Source of the DNA: Oscillospiraceae bacterium
Lineage (GTDB): Bacteria; Bacillota_A; Clostridia; Oscillospirales; CAG-272
NCBI GenBank assembly: GCA_015064425.1
Contig: SVSF01000110.1
Coordinates: forward strand, 1 to 5,428
Reading direction: 5' to 3'
DNA: 5,428 nucleotides
Shown here: piece after piece, positions 1 to 5,424 of the stretch
How the letters are laid out: every line of letters starts with the position of its first letter
How positions within the stretch are numbered: the stretch's first letter is position 1
Position numbers and translations under genes: made by a program
The notes under the pieces: generated by a model
What the model was told of the DNA's origin: nothing
The model's input: the letters and a program-made list of their open reading frames with translations, nothing else
Database searches by the model: none

Positions 1-177
1 GTAAAGTACACTGTCGGGAACCGCAAGAGAAGCTTTGGGATCCTCTGTCTCTGCTTCTGTCTCTGTTTCGGTTTCACTTATAGATTCTTTTTCTTCCGTA
101 TCACCGCCGCATCCGACCATAGCAAATGCGGAAAGCAACATAAGCATAGCTAATATCAAAGATATTATCTTTTTCAT
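1..177 (-). CDS. Putative lipoprotein, N-terminal part (truncated by window edge)
   Basis: The first 59 residues are visible, with no stop before the window edge. They begin with a type II signal peptide: M-K-K, a hydrophobic stretch over residues 4-21 (IISLILAMLMLLSAFAMV), then M-V-G-C with the lipid-modified Cys at position 23. After the Cys comes a low-complexity acidic Glu/Thr linker (about residues 28-46), a usual tether between the membrane anchor and an extracytoplasmic domain. The start is an ATG at 175-177 with a GGAGG site at 183-187, five bases upstream. The protein is expected on the outer face of the cytoplasmic membrane. The functional domain lies outside the window, so a solute-binding protein, an enzyme or a sensor lipoprotein are all possible. 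It follows rsmI on the same strand after 127 bases and appears to have its own promoter. Confidence 0.85.
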   Translation of the reverse strand, partial: MKKIISLILAMLMLLSAFAMVGCGGDTEEKESISETETETEAETEDPKASLAVPDSVLY

Positions 178-217
178 AAAAACCTCCAAAATAATAAAAA
201 ATCTAAAACCGTATACC

Positions 218-246
218 ATTATACATTCTTTGTCGAATAAAATCAA
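218..246 (-). promoter_or_regulatory. Sigma-A type promoter for the lipoprotein gene
   Basis: On the minus strand a perfect -10 TATAAT (218-223) sits 17 bases after a -35 TTGATT (241-246, 4 of 6 consensus bases). Transcription would begin near 211, about 34 bases before the lipoprotein ATG. This suggests the gene is transcribed separately from rsmI. Confidence 0.55.
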
Positions 247-250
247 TGGA

Positions 251-270
251 TTTTATCATTTTTGATAAAA
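251..270. repeat. Perfect 8-bp AT-rich inverted repeat
   Basis: TTTTATCA (251-258) and TGATAAAA (263-270) are perfect inverted repeats around a TTTT centre. The repeat lies four bases upstream of the -35 of the lipoprotein promoter, at roughly -40 to -59, a position typical of an activator site. It could instead be a weak stem in the rsmI 3' region, but it has little GC and no T-tract after it on the minus strand, so it is a poor intrinsic terminator. Confidence 0.4.
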
Positions 271-273
271 GTC

Positions 274-304
274 AAAAAAAGCTCCAAAAACTTAAGTCTT
301 TTTT
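274..304 (-). terminator. Weak AT-only hairpin after rsmI, possible transcript end
   Basis: Immediately after the rsmI stop codon the minus strand reads AAAAAAG, then a 16-base segment containing the palindrome ACTTAAGT, then CTTTTTTT. The outer A/T arms can pair and the run of T residues could act as a release tract. The stem has almost no GC pairs, so this is only a tentative terminator. Confidence 0.25.
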
Positions 305-1207
305 CTATATCGTCTTATTATATATTTCGGATTTCGGTACACCTCTGTCTTTGGCTACCGTTTTTATGGCATCCATTTTCTTCATACCTTGCTCATTTAT
401 ATAATATTCAATATGCTCGTTTATGCTCATTTTTGCCCAAAAGCTCTCGCGTATTATTTCATTTCTGTCGGCTCCTCCGATAATAAGAACATATTCACCT
501 CTGGGCTCCTTTTCCGAATAGAGCTTTATTGCATCAGAAACTGTAGTCCTTATAACTTCTTCGTTTATCTTTGTAAGCTCACGGCAAAGAGCTATCTTTC
601 TGTCACCCAATATACTAAATATATCATCAAGTGTTCTTCTGAGCTTGTGCGGTGCTTCGTAAATTATCACCGTTCGTGTCTCGCCTTTCAAGGACTCAAG
701 CGCTTCCCTTCTTTCAGAAGCAGTTGCACTTAAAAAGCCTTCAAATACGAATTTTGAAGTGGGCAATCCTGATATTGACAGCGCCGTTACCGCAGCACAA
801 CATCCGGGCACGGAGCTTACCCGTATACCCGCATCGGCACAAAGTCTTACGATATCTTCTCCCGGATCGCTCACAGCCGGGGTACCTGCATCGGTTATAA
901 GTGCGCAGCTCTCCCCATTCTGCAGGCGACGTACTATCTCTTCGCCTTTTTGTCTTTTATTATGTTCAAAATAGCTTGTCATAGACTTGGATATTCCAAA
1001 TACAGATAAAAGCTTACCGCTGTTTCTTGTATCCTCTGCAGCCACAAAATCCACCTCAGACAGTACTTTCAGAGCCCTTTCACTCATATCTGACAGATTT
1101 CCGATAGGAGTTGCAACAAGATAGAGAACGCCTTTCTCTACCTTATTTTTCTCTTTTGATATAAATTCAACGTTTTCTGTATTTTTCACAGAATTCTCCG
1201 TTTTCAT
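305..1207 (-). CDS. rsmI: 16S rRNA (cytidine(1402)-2'-O)-methyltransferase
   Basis: RsmI uses S-adenosylmethionine to 2'-O-methylate C1402 of 16S rRNA in the decoding centre. The 300-residue protein carries the family motifs in order: LYLVATPIGNLSD (28-40), AEDTR (57-61), ITDAGTPAVSDPG (104-116), VPGCCAAVTAL (133-143), a GLP-to-EGFL segment (147-159), YEAPHK (183-188), CRELTK (208-213) and RGEYVLI (236-242). The tail from about 273 (GMKKMDAIKTVAKDRGVPKS) matches the small helical C-terminal domain seen in many RsmI proteins. I chose the ATG at 1205-1207, with AAGGT six bases and AGGAGG twelve bases upstream. A longer reading from a GTG at 1226-1228 would begin inside that AGGAGG region. A GTG at 1187-1189 with GGAG upstream is an alternative. 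The start overlaps the preceding methyltransferase gene by 41 bases, implying translational coupling. A roughly 26-residue charged N-terminal extension precedes the conserved core. Confidence 0.96.
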   Translation of the reverse strand: MKTENSVKNTENVEFISKEKNKVEKGVLYLVATPIGNLSDMSERALKVLSEVDFVAAEDTRNSGKLLSVFGISKSMTSYFEHNKRQKGEEIVRRLQNGESCALITDAGTPAVSDPGEDIVRLCADAGIRVSSVPGCCAAVTALSISGLPTSKFVFEGFLSATASERREALESLKGETRTVIIYEAPHKLRRTLDDIFSILGDRKIALCRELTKINEEVIRTTVSDAIKLYSEKEPRGEYVLIIGGADRNEIIRESFWAKMSINEHIEYYINEQGMKKMDAIKTVAKDRGVPKSEIYNKTI

Positions 1208-1919
1208 ATATGTACCTTGCCTCCTCACCGATTTCTCCGTTCCTTTTTATAATAAGCGGTTCCGTCAAAAACAATGAACTTGACGCTCCTTTTTTGGCTT
1301 CAACAAGCACCATAGATGCTTTGCATTTTTCGTCTGCGCAAACAAAAGTCATTCTTTTCGGTTCAAGTCCGTTTTCCCTCATAGCGCACAGCAGATCCAC
1401 CAAACGATCTTCTCTGTATACACAGTAAAATGCTCCTCCGAACTTCAGCGCGTCGGAAGCAGCTCTGCAGAAGTCCTTGATATCTCCGCACACCTCATGT
1501 CTTGAGATATACTTCATCTTATTTTCGTTGCGCTTGCCGCTATCAGGTGTCATATACGGCGGATTTGAAAAAACCACATCCGCATATTCTTCTCCGAAAG
1601 CGCCTTTGATATCTCTTACATCCATATTATGAGAGCTTAAAATATCACTGAAACCGTTAAGCTCAATATTTCTTTCTATAACATCATGAAGCTCTAGCTG
1701 TACCTCAAATATCCTTGCTTTTTTAAATTTTCCGCGTTGAGCACACAACAAGGATATTACTCCGCTGCCTCCTCCAAATTCATATGCTATTCCCTTTGTC
1801 TTTCTTACATAAGCCGCAAGAAAAAGTGCATCTGTCCCGAAAAGCAGACTATCCTTCTTTTGTATTATCCTTATACCGTCATTCACTTCGTAAAGTATCT
1901 CGTCCTGACGAACTTCCAT
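1167..1919 (-). CDS. YabB/TrmN6-type tRNA (adenine-N6)-methyltransferase
   Basis: This is a class I SAM-dependent methyltransferase of the YabB/YfiC (COG4123) family. The E. coli member TrmN6 makes m6A37 in tRNA1(Val); the substrate here is inferred. Evidence in the 250-residue product: an N-terminal family segment with IIQKKDSLLFGTDALFLAAY (18-37), a Rossmann SAM-binding loop EFGGGSGVISL (47-57), acidic strand-end E72, the catalytic NPPY (119-122) of N6-adenine and N4-cytosine methyltransferases, and RHE (140-142). Length agrees with B. subtilis YabB (about 250 residues). I chose the ATG at 1917-1919, with GGGGG nine bases upstream; the protein then begins as family members do. A TTG at 1956-1958 would add 13 residues, but it lies inside the hairpin that follows the ferredoxin gene. 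The 3' end overlaps rsmI, the same adjacency as yabB and yabC in Bacillus apart from the missing yazA. Confidence 0.9.
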   Translation of the reverse strand: MEVRQDEILYEVNDGIRIIQKKDSLLFGTDALFLAAYVRKTKGIAYEFGGGSGVISLLCAQRGKFKKARIFEVQLELHDVIERNIELNGFSDILSSHNMDVRDIKGAFGEEYADVVFSNPPYMTPDSGKRNENKMKYISRHEVCGDIKDFCRAASDALKFGGAFYCVYREDRLVDLLCAMRENGLEPKRMTFVCADEKCKASMVLVEAKKGASSSLFLTEPLIIKRNGEIGEEARYIYENGEFCEKYRKR

Positions 1920-1941
1920 ACTGCGATTCCCCCATAAAGTC

Positions 1942-1975
1942 GTATGGCAGACCGTCAAAAGAAGGTCTGCCGTAC
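1942..1975 (-). promoter_or_regulatory. 12-bp hairpin between ferredoxin and methyltransferase genes
   Basis: On the plus strand GTATGGCAGACC (1942-1953) and GGTCTGCCGTAC (1964-1975) form a 12-bp stem with one G/T mismatch and a 10-base loop. In the minus-strand transcript it starts 15 bases after the ferredoxin stop codon. The following bases (GACTTTATGGGGG) hold only a short T-run, so it is at best a partial terminator. It could also protect the 3' end of a ferredoxin mRNA. The next gene's GGGGG ribosome site begins eight bases after the stem, so the hairpin could affect that gene's translation. Confidence 0.65.
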
Positions 1976-1990
1976 AAATTTTAAAACCGA

Positions 1991-2161
1991 TTATTCAGCC
2001 TTAGGAGCATCAACGGGGCAAACACCTGCGCAAGCGCCGCAATCGAGACACTGTTCAGCGTCGATAACGTACTTGTCATCAGCCTCGGAAATGCAACCTA
2101 CAGGACATTCGGATGCGCATGCACCACAAGCGATGCACTCGTCAGAAATCTTATATGCCAT
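1991..2161 (-). CDS. Clostridial-type 2[4Fe-4S] ferredoxin
   Basis: This is a soluble low-potential electron carrier of 56 residues, the standard size for clostridial 8Fe ferredoxins. Two cluster-binding motifs are complete: C9-x2-C12-x2-C15-x3-C19-P and C38-x2-C41-x2-C44-x3-C48-P. As in the family, the last Cys of each motif should join the other cluster. One further Cys (C23) lies just after the first motif. The start MAYKISDECIACGAC mirrors the classic C. pasteurianum protein. The ATG at 2159-2161 has GGAGG eight bases upstream; an earlier in-frame ATG at 2174-2176 overlaps that ribosome site and is rejected. The gene sits between ricT and the YabB-type methyltransferase, the position of yabA in Bacillus. 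A candidate promoter in front and a stable hairpin behind suggest partly independent expression. Redox partners cannot be deduced from the sequence. Confidence 0.96.
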   Translation of the reverse strand: MAYKISDECIACGACASECPVGCISEADDKYVIDAEQCLDCGACAGVCPVDAPKAE

Positions 2162-2196
2162 GATAAGTTCCTCCATTTATTTTTTTCTACTAGAGC

Positions 2197-2225
2197 ATTC
2201 TATCATACTTTTGTAAAAAAATCAA
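2197..2225 (-). promoter_or_regulatory. Candidate sigma-A promoter for the ferredoxin gene
   Basis: On the minus strand TTGATT (2220-2225) and TAGAAT (2197-2202) are separated by 17 bases, matching 4 of 6 and 5 of 6 consensus positions. It begins nine bases after the ricT stop codon. Transcription would start near 2190, about 29 bases before the ferredoxin ATG. The region is A/T-rich, so a chance match is possible. Confidence 0.4.
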
Positions 2226-2233
2226 TCTTATTT

Positions 2234-3157
2234 TTATTCTTTTTCAAGAGCTTTCAATTCTTCGTCAATTTCTTCTTTTCTTTCTCTCTTTATATATCCC
2301 TTTATCTTCTTAATGCTCTCTGCCGCATAAACTTTGGGGGCTGCCGCATCGGGATCGGATCTTAAGTGCACCTTAAGATATCCTGCCAGGGGATTTGTCT
2401 CAACGACCACTCCGTCTCCGTCGGGAGTTTCAACAATAGCATCTACCTTGGGCATACGGTTTATCTCTCTTAGATAAGTATCGTATTCGTACCTGAGACA
2501 ACACATAAGTCTGCCGCAAGCACCTGATATTTTTGCAGAATTGAGTGAAAGATTTTGCTCCTTCGCCATCTTTATGGATACTTGAACGAAATCATTCATA
2601 AAGCTATGGCAGCAATACGGACGTCCGCAGACTCCAAGACCGCCCATCATCTTCGCCTCGTCTCTTATACCTATCTGGCGCATTTCTATTCTGGTACGGA
2701 AAACAGACGCAAGATCTTTTACAAGATCTCTGAAGTCAACTCGTCCGTCTGCGGTAAAATAAAACAAAAGCTTCGAATTATCAAAAGTATATTCGGCACC
2801 GGTAAGCTTCATTTCAAGACCGTGCTTTGCTATTTTTTCAAGACAGATGTCATAAGCCTCGACCTCTTTTTCGGAATTTTCCTTGTAGTGTTCCTCGTCC
2901 TTTTCCGTGGCTATTCTTAAGACCGGCTTAAGAGGCAGCACTATTTCGGATTCATCCACCATCTTATTCGGAATAACGATGTATCCGTATTCAAGCCCTC
3001 TCGCGGTTTCTACGATAACGTGCTCGTCTATCTTTATATTCATACCGCAGGGGTCAAAATAATAAACTTTACTCGTCTTTTTAAACCTAACACCGACTAT
3101 CTCGTGCTTGGGCATTTCTTCTCGGATCTTATTTTCATCGGAATATATATCGCTCAT
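2234..3157 (-). CDS. ricT: RicT/YaaT PSP1-domain protein (regulatory iron-sulfur-containing complex subunit)
   Basis: In B. subtilis, RicT (YaaT) joins RicA and RicF in the Y-complex, which directs RNase Y-dependent mRNA maturation, affects sporulation, biofilm and competence, and has been reported to carry [4Fe-4S] clusters. The 307-residue product shows the family opening HEIVGVRFKKTSKVYYFDP (18-36) and VIVETARGLEYG (47-58). The PSP1 core has GGLGVCGRPYCCHSF (172-186) and KISGACGRLMCCLRYE (209-224). Six cysteines in these two motifs (177, 182, 183, 214, 219, 220) are the likely cluster ligands; C37 and C105 lie elsewhere. The C-terminal 20 residues are highly charged and probably helical. 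The ATG at 3155-3157 has AGGAGA eleven bases upstream; an internal ATG (Met15) nearer the conserved core lacks a clear ribosome site. It follows holB by 31 bases, the conserved Bacillota pairing. Confidence 0.94.
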   Translation of the reverse strand: MSDIYSDENKIREEMPKHEIVGVRFKKTSKVYYFDPCGMNIKIDEHVIVETARGLEYGYIVIPNKMVDESEIVLPLKPVLRIATEKDEEHYKENSEKEVEAYDICLEKIAKHGLEMKLTGAEYTFDNSKLLFYFTADGRVDFRDLVKDLASVFRTRIEMRQIGIRDEAKMMGGLGVCGRPYCCHSFMNDFVQVSIKMAKEQNLSLNSAKISGACGRLMCCLRYEYDTYLREINRMPKVDAIVETPDGDGVVVETNPLAGYLKVHLRSDPDAAAPKVYAAESIKKIKGYIKRERKEEIDEELKALEKE

Positions 3158-3188
3158 CTTTATCTGTATCTCCTTTCATTTTTTTGAA

Positions 3189-4214
3189 CTACGCCCTATG
3201 TTTTATATCCCACATTTCCATTGCAAGTTTTATCTGGGCGTTGGATACGTTTACGTTGCGCATAAGTTCCTCGCGCACCATCTCTGTTGCGGCAATAAGA
3301 CGTATCGCATCATTTTGGGTATATTTCATCACAAAAGCGGATGCCTCGGCTCTGTCTGTAAAAAACATCAGATCATCCCCTTTTGATTTTTTTATATACA
3401 TTAGGTCCCTGAAAGCAAAGGCCAGGCACTCATAAATATCCAAAAGCTGCTCACGGTTATCGCCAAGCTTTGAGAAAAATACCAGAAATTCTGCTCTTCC
3501 CGTCTTACAAAGCAATTCTACCGTTTTCTTTATCTGCTCATATTTCTTTAAAGCGCTCTCGGATTGTGACGAAAATCTTTTTTTCAGTTCTCCTATACTG
3601 CCTCTGGAAGCCCTGACATTAAAATCAAAATCGTTTCTGGCACTTTCATAAAGGCTTTTTGCTTTTTTCGATCTTGAGAGTATATATTCGGAAAGTTCTT
3701 CGAATCCAAACTTTTGCATACGCAGAAGCGCAGTCCTTGATTTCACCGTTGGGAGCACTCCCGAAAGATCTTCGCAAAGCAAAAAGAAATATACGTTTTG
3801 CGGAGGTTCCTCGAGCAACTTTAAAAAAGCATTCTGTGCTTCGGTGGTCATAAGGTGGGCGTCTTCTATAATATATACTTTGCAGTCTATATCGTTGGGA
3901 GTGATGTATGCGCTCTTTTTCAAGCTCCTTATAACGTCAACTCCAATGGTCTTCTTGCCCTTAGGGCAAGTAATAAAGGACACGTCTGGACATTGACCCT
4001 CACGTATCTTTTTACAGGTGTCGCATTCAAGACAAGGTCCGTCACTCTGTCCGCAAGCAAGGGCAGATGCCATAAGACCCGCAAGCGTCTTTTTTCCGCT
4101 TCCGCTGTCCCCTTCGATAATATAGGCGTGAGACAGTACCCCGTTTCTTGCATCACGAATGACCATATCCGCAAGATCGGTATTTCCGTACAGTATATGG
4201 GAATAGTCTCTCAT
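3189..4214 (-). CDS. holB: DNA polymerase III delta' subunit (clamp loader)
   Basis: Delta' is the AAA+-fold stator subunit of the clamp loader that places the beta sliding clamp on primed DNA, working with DnaX and delta. The 341-residue product contains SHAYIIEGDSGSGKKT (28-43) with a P-loop-like GxxGxGKKT, a zinc-type cluster C54-x6-C61-x2-C64-x2-C67, a Walker-B-like segment VYIIEDAHLM (113-122) followed by NAFLKLLEEPP (128-138), and PTVKSRT (155-161) where clamp-loader subunits usually have an SRC sensor/arginine-finger motif. Residues from about 165 onward fit the helical lid and collar. Length is normal for Bacillota delta'. The identity as HolB rather than DnaX rests on length, the EDAH variant and the neighbour ricT. 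The ATG at 4212-4214 has a perfect GGAGG five bases upstream. It is the first gene of the cluster. Confidence 0.93.
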   Translation of the reverse strand: MRDYSHILYGNTDLADMVIRDARNGVLSHAYIIEGDSGSGKKTLAGLMASALACGQSDGPCLECDTCKKIREGQCPDVSFITCPKGKKTIGVDVIRSLKKSAYITPNDIDCKVYIIEDAHLMTTEAQNAFLKLLEEPPQNVYFFLLCEDLSGVLPTVKSRTALLRMQKFGFEELSEYILSRSKKAKSLYESARNDFDFNVRASRGSIGELKKRFSSQSESALKKYEQIKKTVELLCKTGRAEFLVFFSKLGDNREQLLDIYECLAFAFRDLMYIKKSKGDDLMFFTDRAEASAFVMKYTQNDAIRLIAATEMVREELMRNVNVSNAQIKLAMEMWDIKHRA

Positions 4215-4239
4215 TGCCGCCTCCGTAAACTTTTTATTT

Positions 4240-4268
4240 ATTATAGCAGAAAATACTTGAAAAGTAAA
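4240..4268 (-). promoter_or_regulatory. Extended -10 promoter for the holB-ricT cluster
   Basis: On the minus strand TATAAT (4240-4245) is preceded directly by TGC (an extended -10) and, 17 bases further upstream, by TTTACT (4263-4268, 4 of 6 consensus bases). Transcription would start near 4233, giving a leader of about 19 bases before the holB ATG. The -35 begins two bases after the stop codon of the amidohydrolase gene. The holB cluster can therefore start independently of that gene. Confidence 0.6.
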
Positions 4269-4269
4269 G

Positions 4270-5079
4270 TCATCCTTCTAAACCCAGGAGCCTCAAGGCG
4301 TTCCTATAAAGTATCATTTCTTTCTCTTCCTCGGATATGGAAAGACTTTTTATAAATTCGTATTCGCTTCTTCCGTCCGCCCAAGGATTATCGCTGCCAA
4401 AAAGTATTCTTTCTGCTCCGTGAGTATTTATTATCCGCTCAGCTCTTTCCTTCCCGATTTCGCAAAGAGCGGTCACCGCCGTATCAAAATACAGAGGTTT
4501 TCCTACCAATTTTTCTTCTACTTCATCCCAGATTTCCTTTCCACCCATATGCGCTGCTATAAGCGTGAGATCGGGATGTTTATCTATTACCTTCAATATT
4601 CCGTCGGGAGTTGCGTGTATAAGGTCAGGAGACACTCTGTCAAGTCCCGCATGGGTAACAACAAACATTTTATATTTGACAGATCCCTCAAATATACGTT
4701 CATAACATTCATCTTCTATAAACCTGTTTTGAAAATCCGGATGTATCTTTATTCCCCGTATACCCGCTTTACTAAGACGCTTGAATTCCTCTTCGATCTC
4801 TCCGTCTTCAGCATCGGGATTTAAAGAACCCAAGGAACTGATCTTACCTTGTTTACCGTTTATTTCTATAGCAAAACTGTTTACCTTCGTCATCTGTTTT
4901 GCATTGGTTGCTATATTGCAAACTACAGATCTGTCAATTCCCCATATATCCATTTTTTCTATAAGACCGCCTGCGGTTCCGTCGGAGTGATTCTTACCGT
5001 CACTGCTTTTCATAAGTGATGCCATGGCTTTGGGGGCCAAGCTGTCCGGGAAGCAATGCGTGTGGAAATCTATTATCAT
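4270..5079 (-). CDS. Metal-dependent amidohydrolase (Amidohydro_2 family)
   Basis: This is a TIM-barrel hydrolase or decarboxylase of the amidohydrolase superfamily, 269 residues, cytoplasmic (no signal peptide). Visible metal-site elements: DFHTH at the N-terminus (H6, H8), GIKIHPDFQ (109-117; H113), VVTHAG (140-145; H143), LIAAHMGG (173-180; H177) and ILFGSDNPW (225-233; D230). The HxH, later His residues and SDxPW pattern fit COG2159 amidohydrolases better than TatD nucleases. The substrate cannot be read from the sequence; relatives include aromatic-acid decarboxylases and lactone hydrolases. The ATG at 5077-5079 starts right at the family core (MIIDFHTH), but its ribosome site is weak (AAAGG, about twelve bases upstream). 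It lies 55 bases upstream of holB on the same strand and diverges from the tRNA gene. It may be co-transcribed into holB, since no terminator is visible between them. Confidence 0.9.
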   Translation of the reverse strand: MIIDFHTHCFPDSLAPKAMASLMKSSDGKNHSDGTAGGLIEKMDIWGIDRSVVCNIATNAKQMTKVNSFAIEINGKQGKISSLGSLNPDAEDGEIEEEFKRLSKAGIRGIKIHPDFQNRFIEDECYERIFEGSVKYKMFVVTHAGLDRVSPDLIHATPDGILKVIDKHPDLTLIAAHMGGKEIWDEVEEKLVGKPLYFDTAVTALCEIGKERAERIINTHGAERILFGSDNPWADGRSEYEFIKSLSISEEEKEMILYRNALRLLGLEG

Positions 5080-5119
5080 ATATTTATTGACCTTTCATAT
5101 AATGTACTCATATTTACAA

Positions 5120-5134
5120 ATTATATAATATCAA
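5120..5134 (-). promoter_or_regulatory. Possible promoter elements for the amidohydrolase gene
   Basis: The 5080-5223 divergent region is very AT-rich. On the minus strand it contains TATAAT (5120-5125) without a convincing -35 at 17 bases. It also contains TTGATA (5129-5134, 5 of 6 of a -35), which would pair with TATGAG 16 bases further on. Either arrangement could serve the amidohydrolase gene, and neither is compelling. No gene is seen in this region. Confidence 0.3.
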
Positions 5135-5223
5135 AAAACACGCTTTAAGTAAATATGATAGGAATAATCTTTTTAAAACTTAGAGCTTTTAAAAATTTTA
5201 TTGCTTTTTATTTAATTTTGTGG

Positions 5224-5252
5224 TTGACAAAAAGGAACTCCTTTGCTATAAT
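5224..5252 (+). promoter_or_regulatory. Full-consensus promoter of tRNA-Thr
   Basis: TTGACA (5224-5229) and TATAAT (5247-5252) are both perfect and 17 bases apart, and TGC before the -10 makes it an extended -10 as well. Transcription should start near 5259, about 12 bases before the mature tRNA. This is as strong a housekeeping promoter as can be read from sequence. The spacer contains the inverted repeat AAAGGA-AC-TCCTTT (5231-5244). Confidence 0.88.
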
Positions 5253-5271
5253 ACTGTTGTTCGCTAAAAAT

Positions 5272-5347
<76 letters not shown>

Positions 5348-5351
5348 TAAT

Positions 5352-5371
5352 GGGGCAACAATTTTGCACCC
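5352..5371 (+). other. Small hairpin directly after tRNA-Thr
   Basis: GGGGCAA (5352-5358) can pair with TTGC (5364-5367) and CCC (5369-5371), with A5368 bulged and a five-base loop. It starts four bases after the tRNA CCA. It may be a 3'-processing element, or part of an alternative fold with the downstream hairpin, which competes for the same CCC. Confidence 0.4.
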
Positions 5372-5378
5372 TAACACC

Positions 5379-5403
5379 AAAGTCCTTGTAAATCAAGGGC
5401 TTT
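5379..5403 (+). terminator. Probable intrinsic terminator after tRNA-Thr
   Basis: AAAGTCCTTG (5379-5388) pairs with CAAGGGCTTT (5394-5403) through 10 bp with one G/T wobble, around the loop TAAAT. It is followed by TCGTGTTTTT, a broken T-tract. Further flanking pairing is possible: AACAC (5373-5377) with GTGTT (5406-5410). It would end the tRNA transcript about 60 bases past the CCA. The imperfect T-tract leaves room for read-through. Confidence 0.55.
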
Positions 5404-5424
5404 TCGTGTTTTTAGGGGTAAAAA

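Noticed and set aside
40..95. Short repeated GAAACA/GAGACA units as a possible tandem repeat or CRISPR-like array
   Set aside because: The units are codon-level Glu-Thr repeats inside the lipoprotein linker; there are no spacers or longer repeat units.
1208..1228. GTG start giving RsmI seven more residues
   Set aside because: The GTG abuts and its codons contain the AGGAGG ribosome site that serves the ATG at 1205-1207.
1920..1958. TTG start adding 13 residues to the YabB-type methyltransferase
   Set aside because: It lies in the loop of the 1942-1975 hairpin, and family proteins align from the ATG at 1917-1919, which has GGGGG upstream.
3929..4174. Minus-strand open frame of 81 codons inside holB
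   Set aside because: It overlaps the conserved P-loop and zinc-cluster part of holB in another frame, so it is a shadow.
3855..4355. Plus-strand open frame of 166 codons opposite holB
   Set aside because: It lies antisense to a clearly conserved holB, shows no recognisable motif and has Ser/Arg/Leu-rich shadow composition.
4270..5079. TatD-family DNase, expected near holB/metS in Bacillota
   Set aside because: The GIKIHP, THAG, AAHMGG and FGSDNPW pattern fits Amidohydro_2 proteins better than TatD.
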